Shown one piece after another: positions 53,097 to 60,476 of a DNA stretch of 64,000 nucleotides (position 1 is its first letter; each line of letters begins with the position of its first letter). Source of the DNA: Terriglobia bacterium (GTDB lineage Bacteria > Acidobacteriota > Terriglobia > Terriglobales > Acidobacteriaceae); assembly GCA_020073565.1 (NCBI GenBank), contig JAIQEY010000025.1, positions 23,347-87,346 of the forward strand, given 5' to 3'. The notes below the pieces were generated by a model that saw nothing but the letters and a program-made list of their open reading frames with translations, made no database searches and was not told where the DNA came from. The position numbers and the translations under genes were made by a program.

Positions 53097-53660
53097 ATGG
53101 TCATGCGTTCGAAATACTCTCTTGCCGCTCTGTTTTTCTGTCTTACCACCTCGATCACACAGGCCCAGGAAATCATCGGCGATATTCGTGGGATCGTGCG
53201 TGACCCTTCCGGTGCCGTGGTCAGCGGCGCCAGCGTACAGGTCATTAACACCGACCGTGACACCGTGATTCGGTCGATGACGACGGGCGCTGACGGCGCC
53301 TATGTCGCGCCTCTCTTGCCTCTCGGCCACTACAGACTCGTCATCACTGCTTCGGGGTTCCAACAATACAATGCGACCGACATGGTGTTGAACGTCAACG
53401 ACCGTCGGGTGATTGACGTCAGCCTTGTCGTGGGCAGCAATTCGCAGACGGTGACCGTTACGGAGGCAGCCGAACCTCGCTTTACAAGAATACCCGTATC
53501 AGCGAGCGCTTCAGCTGGCAGTTCCGCACCGAAGCATTCAACGTGCTCAACCATACCAATTTGAACAACCCGGCTTCGACGTCATTGACCAGCGGGGTCT
53601 ATAACAGGATCACTACCGCACGTGATCCGCGCCAGATGCAATTTCGCGTTGAAGCTGATC
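53097..53660 (+). pseudogene. TonB receptor pseudogene: N-terminus joined to C-terminus by a large deletion
   Basis: It starts with an ATG after GGGAGG and a signal peptide (LAALFFCLTTSITQAQ), then a CarboxypepD_reg domain (GDIRGIVRDPSGAVVSGASV) and the first plug strand (SNSQTVTVTEAAEP). At about 53475 it changes frame and continues as SLYKNTRISERFSWQFRTEA and FNVLNHTNLNNPASTSL, which is the extreme C-terminus of an Oar-like receptor. So nearly the whole plug and barrel (normally about 1000 residues) have been deleted and the join is out of frame. Its end is degraded and touches the stop of xylB. Confidence 0.9.
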
Positions 53661-53686
53661 TTCTAGCGATCAAGGCAAGGAATCGA

Positions 53687-55285
53687 TCAAGAAACCGATG
53701 CGGCGGCCGGTTGTGCGGTGGAGTCAGCGCTCTCAGGATTTGATATCTGGTGGAGTGCTGGATAAATTCTGCGGTAAGTACGGTAAGCTCCGTCGAGGAT
53801 TGCAGAGCTTTTTGGATTGGGTTGAATTTCGTGGGCAGTTTGCACCACGGCGTCACAGGCTTCATCGACGGAGCGCCAATTTCCCGCTCCAGTTCCTGCA
53901 AGAATCGCAGCGCCGTATGCGGCACCCTCTTCGGCCTGGACAACTTCCACCGCATGGCCATAGACGTCAGCCTGAATCTGCCGCCAGAGCGTGGATCGGG
54001 CTCCGCCACCTCCCAGGCGAATGCGATCTACTGGCACGTTCATCTCGCGAAAGATGGTGAAGCTGTCCCGCAGACTGAAAGCGACGCCCTCCAGAATGGC
54101 GCGGATCACGTGGGCACGGGTGTGGGTGGCGGAGAGACCGACTAGGGCGGCGCGCGCATTGGGATCGCAGTGCGGAGTGCGTTCGCCCATCAGGTAGGGC
54201 GCCCAGAACACTCCGTCGCAACCGGGCGGCGCGGCGGCTGCTTCCTCGCACAGTCGCTCGTACGGATCCCGCCCATCTTCCAGCCCAGCGCCGAAGCGAT
54301 CGCGGAACCAGCGCAAGGAGAGGCCGGCGGCCTGGGTCACGCCCATCACATGCCATCGGCCGGGGATCGCGTGGCAGAAGGTGTGGATTCTGCCTTTGCG
54401 ATCGAGCGCGGGCACATCGGTGGCTGCAAACACTACACCGGATGTGCCGATGGTTGCGCTCACAGTTCCGGGACGCACGATTCCCATGCCGACTGCGCCA
54501 GCAGCCTGGTCCCCAGCCCCCGCCACGACGGGTGTTCCAACTCTCAGACCCGTCGCTTCCGCGCCGCGCGCCGAAACTCGCCCGCACACCTCGGGAGACT
54601 CCCACAATGTGGGAAGCAGTTGCTGGTCAATTCCGGTACGGCTTAAGACTTCGGAGGACCACTTGCGCTGGGCAACGTCCAGGAGAAGAGTTCCCGATGC
54701 ATCGGCCATATCGATGGCGCGTTCGCCGGTAAGTTGGAAACGCACGTAATCCTTCGGCAACATCACGTGGGCAACGCGCTCCCAGTTTCGAGGTTCGTTC
54801 TGTCGCACCCAAAGCAGCTTGGTCAGCGTGAAATTGGTAAGAGGCGCATTGCAGGTGAGATGAATGAGGCGATCCACGCCGAACAGATCGGAAAGCTCCT
54901 GAACTTGCGGCTCGGTACGCTGATCGCACCAGATGAGCGCGGGGCGAACTACTTCATCGCGGGCATCCAGTAAGACTGCCCCATGCATCTGCCCGGAGAA
55001 TCCAACGCAGGCGATTTCATCTCGGCTGGCTCCCAAGGCGTCGAGGGCGCGCTGCACGGCCAAGCCGCAGGCTCGCCACCAATCGTGCGGATGCTGCTCC
55101 GCCCACCCTAGCTGAGGCGATGCGAAAGGAACGTGCTCTTCTGAACCGGACGCGACGACTCGCCCATGTTCATCAATGATGAGAGCACGGGTTCCACCGG
55201 TGCCGACATCGATCCCGAGGAACTTGATACTCCCTCCATCAGCGCAGCCCCGGAAGGGGCGTCTTCTTTCGAAAACTCCTGGCAT
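53687..55285 (-). CDS. xylB: Xylulokinase (FGGY sugar kinase)
   Basis: This kinase phosphorylates D-xylulose to D-xylulose 5-phosphate. The family N-terminus is KFLGIDVGTGGTRALIIDEH. GFSGQMHGAVLLD is the xylulokinase signature, and IWCDQRT, LPKDYVRFQLTGERAIDMAD, VAGAGDQAAGAVGMG, ATIGTSGVVFAA and a C-terminal LGGGGARSTLWRQIQADVYG complete the fold. Homologues start directly at MKFLG, but here the codon before KFLG is ATC, just after GGAGGGAG. The nearest in-frame ATG (55285) lies in a palindromic repeat. Either ATC is used, the start has been lost, or translation begins in the repeat. It lies downstream of the LacI gene. Functional identity is strong. Confidence 0.9.
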   Translation of the reverse strand: MPGVFERRRPFRGCADGGSIKFLGIDVGTGGTRALIIDEHGRVVASGSEEHVPFASPQLGWAEQHPHDWWRACGLAVQRALDALGASRDEIACVGFSGQMHGAVLLDARDEVVRPALIWCDQRTEPQVQELSDLFGVDRLIHLTCNAPLTNFTLTKLLWVRQNEPRNWERVAHVMLPKDYVRFQLTGERAIDMADASGTLLLDVAQRKWSSEVLSRTGIDQQLLPTLWESPEVCGRVSARGAEATGLRVGTPVVAGAGDQAAGAVGMGIVRPGTVSATIGTSGVVFAATDVPALDRKGRIHTFCHAIPGRWHVMGVTQAAGLSLRWFRDRFGAGLEDGRDPYERLCEEAAAAPPGCDGVFWAPYLMGERTPHCDPNARAALVGLSATHTRAHVIRAILEGVAFSLRDSFTIFREMNVPVDRIRLGGGGARSTLWRQIQADVYGHAVEVVQAEEGAAYGAAILAGTGAGNWRSVDEACDAVVQTAHEIQPNPKSSAILDGAYRTYRRIYPALHQISNPESADSTAQPAAASVS

Positions 55286-55310
55286 CGCTAAAGCGATGCC
55301 CTGATACCAA
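55230..55310. repeat. Palindromic repeat at the xylB start (GCATCGCTAAAGCGATGC, GCCCCGGAAGGGGC)
   Basis: Two palindromes separated by about 20 bases lie immediately upstream of the KFLGIDVG codons of xylB. They resemble the other GC-rich intergenic units of the window. Insertion of such a unit could explain the missing standard start codon. Confidence 0.75.
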
Positions 55311-55338
55311 TCCCCGTCCACCACCGGTGCCAGCCAGG

Positions 55339-56454
55339 CTAGCCGAAATAGTCGGCCATTTCTGACGAAGCGCTCTGCAGCCGCACGGCCTTCTGAGGGG
55401 TCGATTCTGAGGATTGGCGCTGCAGGAAAAAATCGAGGTTGCCGCGCATCACCAGGTGGGGCGCCAGAGTTACCTGGAAAGACGGACACTCGCCTTCCAC
55501 CAGGAATTCATGCAATACCCGAAACGCCATGCGTCCTTGGGTGCGCGGCCGCTGATAAATCGTAGCGGCCACCGCTCTAGACCTGATCTCGGGTACCAGT
55601 GCCGGAAACAGATCCGTGGTGATAAGGGTGATCTTGTCGAGCACGTGGGCGTGACGGGCGGCATTTAGCACGGGGATGGAGGCTTCGGTCGTGACATAGA
55701 TGCCAGCAAGGTCCGGATGCTTCTTGAACAGCTCACTGCTCTTCTGGTAGCACTCGGATTCGACGTCGTGATCCTCAAGGGGTTCCTGCAGTTGCATCTG
55801 GGGGTACAGTCCACGCAGGGTGCTTTCAAAGGCCCTGTACTTCTCGGCATGTTCAGTGATCGCCAGGGAACTCAGAGTTACGGCAACCTTTCCCTTGCCG
55901 CCCAGGAAACTCCCCATCAGATCGGCCGCTAAAGACCCGCTGGCCAGAGTGTCAATCGAGACGACCGCCAATCTGCCGGTATTGGGCGCGTCGGTGGCCA
56001 CGCACACGACGGGAATGCTGCTTCGGGACGCTCGTCGCATCCAGGACTGCAGACTCTGAGGACGACTGGGAAAGGTAATCATTCCGTCCACGCCTGCTTT
56101 AAGAGCGGCTTCGAAGGCTTCTTCTTCACCCTCCCCCAGGCGCGGATAGGTTCGATATTCAATCTCTACATTCTCCATGACCAGCGCCCGCGCTTCCTCG
56201 CTGATTCCGGCCCGGACTTCGTCCCAGAATGAGGTGGTGCCTTGCAGTGTGTTGACCGAGACGCGCAGATTTCGCTTCGAGGACAGATACCGTGCTGCCA
56301 GATTCGGCCGGTACCCCAGAGTCCTAGCCATCTGCTGCACGCGGGCCTTGGTCATGGGGCTCACACCGGCATGATTGTGCAAGGCGCGGTGGACGGTGCC
56401 GGTCGACACTCCCAATGCTTCGGCGATGTCCAGGAGCTTAGTTTTTCGGTTCAT
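55339..56454 (-). CDS. LacI-family transcriptional regulator
   Basis: A 371-residue repressor-type protein. The N-terminal helix-turn-helix is TKLLDIAEALGVSTGTVHRA, followed by the hinge region ARTLGYRPNLAARYLSSKRN. A sugar-binding, periplasmic-binding-like core follows: NTLQGTTSFWDEVRAGISEE, GVDGMITFPSRPQSLQSWM, PVVCVATDAPNTGRLAVVSI and GIYVTTEASIPVLNAARHAH. A Ser/Gln-rich tail ends it. The effector is probably a sugar released by the nearby hydrolases. Its own promoter overlaps a GTAAACGTTAAC box, which is found twice more at the 33776 receptor, so it likely autoregulates and controls that receptor. It precedes xylB on the same strand. Confidence 0.93.
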   Translation of the reverse strand: MNRKTKLLDIAEALGVSTGTVHRALHNHAGVSPMTKARVQQMARTLGYRPNLAARYLSSKRNLRVSVNTLQGTTSFWDEVRAGISEEARALVMENVEIEYRTYPRLGEGEEEAFEAALKAGVDGMITFPSRPQSLQSWMRRASRSSIPVVCVATDAPNTGRLAVVSIDTLASGSLAADLMGSFLGGKGKVAVTLSSLAITEHAEKYRAFESTLRGLYPQMQLQEPLEDHDVESECYQKSSELFKKHPDLAGIYVTTEASIPVLNAARHAHVLDKITLITTDLFPALVPEIRSRAVAATIYQRPRTQGRMAFRVLHEFLVEGECPSFQVTLAPHLVMRGNLDFFLQRQSSESTPQKAVRLQSASSEMADYFG

Positions 56455-56543
56455 AGGAGCGATCGGAGAATTCTACTGCGCCGTTAGGTGTTGCCTGAGA
56501 TGTGCTGGCTTCCATGGGGGGTTGCCTTTTTGGTGGCTCGGAC

Positions 56544-56586
56544 CGTAAACGTTAACGAAAGTATATCCTGCGTCGCTGGATGTCAA
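56544..56586 (-). promoter_or_regulatory. lacI promoter with overlapping LacI-type operator
   Basis: Minus strand: TTGACA (56586-56581), 15-base spacer, TATACT (56565-56560); a 17-base spacer to TACTTT is an alternative. Directly downstream is CGTTAACGTTTACG (56557-56544), nearly palindromic around AACGTT. This is the usual geometry of an autorepressed LacI-family gene. Confidence 0.75.
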
Positions 56587-56941
56587 TAAGGTTATCTTAA
56601 CTGGCTTGATTCACAATCAGTTGCCTCACATCCTTGGAATTCAAAGTTAGAAAACATCGGAAAGCATTTGTCTTTCCTATGGGTTCTCAGCCGGTGCAGC
56701 GCCAAAACCGCTAACTGGCGTCTTCCGGGCATGTCAAAGGCGCATCCTGGCATCACGCGCCGGTTGCGGAAGAATTTGCACACTGATCATGCTCTTCTTC
56801 CCGCCGCCCTTCGTAAGAATGTTGAGGACAGCTCGGTGAATATCGCCGGGGAACTCCCTGGGTGCGGTCGCCGACCCTTGGACGTAGGCCACACCTAACA
56901 ATGACGAGGTTGGGAGAGAGGGCAGGTGGAAATAGTGGATT
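56587..56941. other. Spacer between lacI promoter and tRNA gene
   Basis: About 350 bases. The ORFs here (for example 56592..56783 and 56668..56898) show no recognisable features. It contains nothing I would annotate. Confidence 0.4.
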
Positions 56942-57016
56942 TGGCTGCCCCCCAGGGATTCGAACCCCGATAACCTGCTCCAGAGGCAGGTGTCCTAGCC
57001 GTTGAACGAGGGGGCA
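56942..57016 (-). tRNA. tRNA-Gln (anticodon CUG), CCA encoded
   Basis: The minus strand folds as a complete cloverleaf. Acceptor TGCCCCC pairs with GGGGGCA, followed by G-CCA. The D stem is GTTC/GGAC with loop AACGGCTA. The anticodon stem is CCTGC/GCAGG around the loop CTCTGGA (anticodon CTG). The T arm is CGGGG-TTCGAAT-CCCTG. The body resembles tRNA-Glu, as in other bacteria whose glutamine tRNA is first charged with glutamate. Without CCA it ends at 56945. Confidence 0.95.
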
Positions 57017-57220
57017 GCGCGGGTTGCGCCGCGACGGAAACACAATTCCCGCTCGGCTATTTCGATTCTATGGATCAGAGTGGCCTTGGTCAACAAGGCG
57101 GCGGGACTGAAGCCTGATCCGATCTTCCCACGCCATCGGCCTTGAGTCTCGGTCGTCAAGCTTGGTCAGAAAGTCTCCTGCGCTGGAGTTACAATCACGT
57201 CAAAGTAGAGGACACGCCCT

Positions 57221-57826
57221 ATGGTTACCGCCGGAAGCATTCAGATCGAGACCGATTACTCCGAAATCGCTCGGCGCACGATCGAGGCTGAGCAGTGCGC
57301 GCTCATCGTCGTGGATATTCAGGAGAAGTTGCTGCCGCCGATCTGGCAGAAAGAACAGCTCATCAGGAACTCGCAGCTGCTGATCCGTCTGGCGGGCCTT
57401 TTGAAGATCCCGGCCATCGTGACCACGCAGTACGCCAGGGGACTGGGCAACGCCGTGCCGGAAATCGCCGCCCTGCTGCCGGAATGTCAGCCCATCGACA
57501 AGGTGATGTTTTCCTGCTTTGGCAGCGATGTGTTCTGCTCTCTGCTGAAACGCCTTCCGGGGCAGCGGACGACCATCCTGCTTTGTGGAATGGAGACGCA
57601 CATTTGTGTGATGCAGACGGCGTTAGCAGCGTTGCGGGAAGGCTACCTCGTGCACGTGGCGTCAGATGCGGTCAGTTCGCGCTCGGAATCGAACTGGCGG
57701 GTCGGGCTGGACCGCATGCGCGCCGCCGGTGCAGTCATCTCCTCCGCGGAAATGATGATGTATGAGTTGCTGCGCTCGTCGGGTTCGCCGGCCTTCAAAG
57801 AGTTGCTGCCTTATTTGAAAGGCTGA
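57221..57826 (+). CDS. Isochorismatase-family cysteine hydrolase
   Basis: A 201-residue alpha/beta hydrolase. The expected Asp-Lys-Cys triad is visible: Asp in ALIVVDIQEKLLPPI, Lys in IDKVMFSCFGSD, and Cys in LLCGMETHICVMQTALAAL. A cis-peptide region precedes the Cys. It ends with the usual ISSAEMMMYELLRSSGSPAF, which resembles YcaC-like and hydrolase-type members rather than true isochorismatase. Substrates in the family include isochorismate, nicotinamide and N-carbamoyl amides; none is indicated. It is a single gene between the tRNA and a convergent kinase gene. It is cytoplasmic. Confidence 0.88.
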   Translation: MVTAGSIQIETDYSEIARRTIEAEQCALIVVDIQEKLLPPIWQKEQLIRNSQLLIRLAGLLKIPAIVTTQYARGLGNAVPEIAALLPECQPIDKVMFSCFGSDVFCSLLKRLPGQRTTILLCGMETHICVMQTALAALREGYLVHVASDAVSSRSESNWRVGLDRMRAAGAVISSAEMMMYELLRSSGSPAFKELLPYLKG

Positions 57827-57847
57827 CGCCGGCTGTCAGCCATCTCT

Positions 57848-58693
57848 TCATTCTGGCAGCTTTTTTTCCGGCTGTTGTTGCTTCACCCGCACCACGGTGA
57901 GCTTCGAGAAGCCCTCCTCAAACGTGGGGGGTTTCAGCTTGGCTGCCATCTTGCGCATGACGTCTTCGGAAACCACGCGGCTCCGGCGAAGGTGGCGCTC
58001 CATGCACACTTCCAGGGGCACGTCGAAAAACACACCCTGCACGTCGTAGCCATAATCTTTGGCGAGCTTGATCCAGCTTTGGCGGTCGTGGGGCGTGAGA
58101 TTGGTCGCGTCCACATAGCTCATAGGCCGGCGCGCGATCAGCCGCGCTTTGAGCATGGAACGCAGGTTGGAAAAAACCAGATCCTGAAAGCGCTGTTCTT
58201 CGGCATCGTCGAACAGAAGCTCGCGCAGCAGGTCGCTCGAAAGGGGACGGATGTTGTGCCGCTTGAACCAGGAACTCTTGCCCGATCCCGGCAGACCGAT
58301 CGCCAGAACGACGGTTCCCTTGCTGGCACGCGCGGGCGCCGCAACGGCCTCGTCCGCAGGGTGCGGCACCGCGAGCGCTTCCGGCGCAGTCGGTTCAACT
58401 TCCGCAACCGGCGCCGGAGCAGCAACGGGCCGCGCGCGCGACCGGCCTCCGCGTCCGCGCCGGCGGCGAGAAGGCCGTGTCTTGGGCTGAGCTTCCGTGC
58501 TACCTGCGGAGGGTTCGGGTGCAGCCTCCGGTTCTGGTTCGGGCTGAGACTCAACCACCGGTGCAGCGGACACGTCCGGCGGTTCGCTATAAAAATCAGG
58601 CTGGAGCGGAGTCGGAGCCGGCGCCTTTTCGCGGGGCTGGGCCTCTCCACCCTTCTTGCGGCGCTCCATGCGCTCGCGCATCCATTTACGCAT
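57848..58693 (-). CDS. P-loop kinase (polynucleotide-kinase-like) with a long basic/disordered N-terminus
   Basis: The start is the ATG at 58693 (MRKWMRERMERRKKGG); the ORF extension above it is not coding-like. About 120 residues of Pro/Glu/Ala-rich, low-complexity sequence contain a basic patch (RPSRRRRGRGGRSRARP). A kinase domain follows with Walker A (AIGLPGSGKSSWFKR), a loop with RPLSSDLLRELLFDD, YVDATNLTPHDRQSWIKLAK, GVFFDVPLEVCMERHLRR and a lid. This is the layout of T4 PNK / PNKP-type and AAA kinases acting on nucleic acid ends or small molecules. The basic patch suggests nucleic acid binding. Function is not established. It is divergent from hemQ (120 bases). Confidence 0.72.
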   Translation of the reverse strand: MRKWMRERMERRKKGGEAQPREKAPAPTPLQPDFYSEPPDVSAAPVVESQPEPEPEAAPEPSAGSTEAQPKTRPSRRRRGRGGRSRARPVAAPAPVAEVEPTAPEALAVPHPADEAVAAPARASKGTVVLAIGLPGSGKSSWFKRHNIRPLSSDLLRELLFDDAEEQRFQDLVFSNLRSMLKARLIARRPMSYVDATNLTPHDRQSWIKLAKDYGYDVQGVFFDVPLEVCMERHLRRSRVVSEDVMRKMAAKLKPPTFEEGFSKLTVVRVKQQQPEKKLPE

Positions 58694-58812
58694 ATAGCGC
58701 TTGTAGCACACCGGAGCGTCTGGTAGCAATCTCGGCCCCGTGGCGGCCAGGGTACGTTCGCGTCGATGCGCTCCCGGTCCCCGATTTACAATAACGTTCC
58801 AGGATAAATTCC

Positions 58813-59688
58813 ATGAATCCAACGCACCCCGTGACCGCTCCCACTGCCGCCGGACAACTGCCCGCGGTGCCGCTGACCATCGAGGGCTATGCCTGCCTGC
58901 ACCAGATGATGCGCTTCCGCTGGACCGCATGGCGCGCGCTGGATGAGCCCAAGCGTCACCAGATTAGCGCCGAGGCCGCGAAACTTCTCGCCGAGATGGA
59001 AGCGAATTCCGGCGGGCAGTCGGCGCTGTTCTCGCTCCTCGGACACAAGGGCGACCTGATGCTGGTCCACTTCCGCGACGGTTTTGACGAGCTGAATCAG
59101 GCCGAACTTACGCTCGCGCGCCTGCAGTTGAGCGAGTATCTTGAGCCCGCCACGTCCTATCTGTCGGTCATCGAACTGGGCCTCTATGAATCGACCCTGA
59201 AAACTTACAAATCACTCGCCGAACGAGGCATCGAACCGCACTCTGAGGAGTGGAACGCAGCCATCCGGGAAACCATCGCGCGCCAGGAGGAAGCCATGAA
59301 GCCACGCCTCTTTCCTGCCATGCCGAAGCATCGCTACATCTGCTTTTATCCCATGGACCGCAAGCGCGGCGAGCACAAGAACTGGTACACACTCCCCATG
59401 GAAGAGCGCCAGCGGCAGATGAATGAGCACGGCTTGGTCGGACGCCGCTATGCAGGAGACGTCAAGCAGATCATCACCGGCTCCATCGGCTTCGATGACT
59501 GGGAATGGGGCGTGGACCTGTTCGCCGACGATCCCATCGTCTTTAAGAAACTGATTTACGAAATGCGATTCGATGAGGTCAGCGCCGTCTATGCCCTGTT
59601 CGGCACCTTCTATATCGGGTTGCGCTGCCCGGCGAACCGACTGCACGAACTGCTGGAGGGCAATCTGCCGCAGCACGCGGAAGGCTGA
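58813..59688 (+). CDS. hemQ: Coproheme decarboxylase HemQ (chlorite dismutase family)
   Basis: A 291-residue enzyme that converts coproheme III to haem b in the coproporphyrin-dependent pathway. The N-terminal half has FRWTAWRALDEPKRHQ and GDLMLVHFRDGFDELNQAE. The C-terminal half carries the family signature FYPMDRKRGEHKNWY (Tyr192 corresponds to the catalytic tyrosine), TLPMEERQRQMNEHGLVGR, YAGDVKQIITGSIGFDDWEW and IYEMRFDEVSAVYALFGTFY. These match Firmicute/Actinobacterial-type HemQ closely rather than chlorite dismutase. The ATG lies about 10 bases after CCAGGATAAATTCC. It indicates that this organism makes haem by the coproporphyrin route. Confidence 0.93.
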   Translation: MNPTHPVTAPTAAGQLPAVPLTIEGYACLHQMMRFRWTAWRALDEPKRHQISAEAAKLLAEMEANSGGQSALFSLLGHKGDLMLVHFRDGFDELNQAELTLARLQLSEYLEPATSYLSVIELGLYESTLKTYKSLAERGIEPHSEEWNAAIRETIARQEEAMKPRLFPAMPKHRYICFYPMDRKRGEHKNWYTLPMEERQRQMNEHGLVGRRYAGDVKQIITGSIGFDDWEWGVDLFADDPIVFKKLIYEMRFDEVSAVYALFGTFYIGLRCPANRLHELLEGNLPQHAEG

Positions 59689-59986
59689 GACTCGAAGAGC
59701 GTTGATTCTGTTGGCATCCTGCAGCCTTGAGAGGGTGACCGAAACCGGTGCCGGAGGCACCAGTGAAAATAGCCCGCCAGTCTACTGGCGGGACTCCACA
59801 TACCCCACAACCGAGTGCCGGAGGCACGACTGACGCGACGCAACCCGCCACTGTTCAGCCGTCCCTACGGGACTTCTGCGTACCGATCTGATTGCACCCG
59901 GCGCTGAAGCGCTGGGCTATTTTCAGCGGTCCCTCCGGGACTAGGACTCGGTTATTCGGAGGATGTCAATAAAGCCGGTTCTACCT
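59689..59986. repeat. Cluster of palindromic repeat units downstream of hemQ
   Basis: Several palindromes in a row: GGTGCCGGAGGCACC, CCCGCCAGTCTACTGGCGGG, GTGCCGGAGGCAC, GTCCCTACGGGAC, GGCGCTGAAGCGC and GTCCCTCCGGGAC, with GAAAATAGCCC and GGGCTATTTTCAG words in opposite directions. It shares several words with the unit at 37840-37925. It lies between convergent genes and holds no coding sequence. Confidence 0.88.
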
Positions 59987-60340
59987 CTACGTTCTCGTTT
60001 TTCTCTTGCGCTTCGCACGCGGAGCGGAAAATCTGTGTTCGTGCTTGGCCATGTCCACGCGCGCACCGCGGAACGTGACGCCTTCCATGCGCAACCGGAA
60101 TCTCTGCTCGGCCCCGTCTTCTCCGGGAATCTTGATGGCTCCCCCGGCGCCCACCACGCGGTGCCACGGCAATCCCGGAACCTGGTTCAGCACCCGCACC
60201 ACTTGCCGTGCCGCGCCCTGCCATCCGGCCGCGGCGGCCACCGCTCCATAACTTGAAACCTTCCCGCGTGGCAAGCTGCGAATACAGCGGATAATGCGGT
60301 TCCGCTTCTCCTGCGATCCGGGTTCTGCCGGCCGATTCAT
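59987..60340 (-). CDS. Alkyltransferase-like (ATL) protein, MGMT C-terminal domain with Trp in place of Cys
   Basis: A 117-residue DNA-binding protein related to O6-methylguanine methyltransferase. The helix-turn-helix and arginine finger are IRSLPRGKVSSYGAVAAAAG and GAARQVVRVLNQVP. The active-site box reads LPWHRVVGAGGAIKIPGEDG; methyltransferases have PCHRV, so the alkyl-accepting Cys is replaced by Trp, the hallmark of bacterial ATL proteins. These bind O6-alkylguanine and flag it for nucleotide excision repair. A basic tail (PRAKRKRKTRT) ends it. The longer ORF on this strand (59952..60602) is a different frame and not coding. Confidence 0.9.
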   Translation of the reverse strand: MNRPAEPGSQEKRNRIIRCIRSLPRGKVSSYGAVAAAAGWQGAARQVVRVLNQVPGLPWHRVVGAGGAIKIPGEDGAEQRFRLRMEGVTFRGARVDMAKHEHRFSAPRAKRKRKTRT

Positions 60341-60476
60341 GGTTCCTTCTTCTCAAGTAAAGATGTCGCGCGACGGCCCGCATTACATACAAATTTTTAC
60401 AGTGCGAATCAAACCAACATTTATGATGGCTGCATCCTACGGTGTTGCTTGCCCGAAAGCTCTTCCGGAGAAAACC

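Noticed and set aside
59689-59950. Short plus- and minus-strand ORFs in the repeat cluster (for example 59573..59833, 59610..59843)
   Set aside because: They are translations of palindromic repeats and of hemQ in other frames, not genes.
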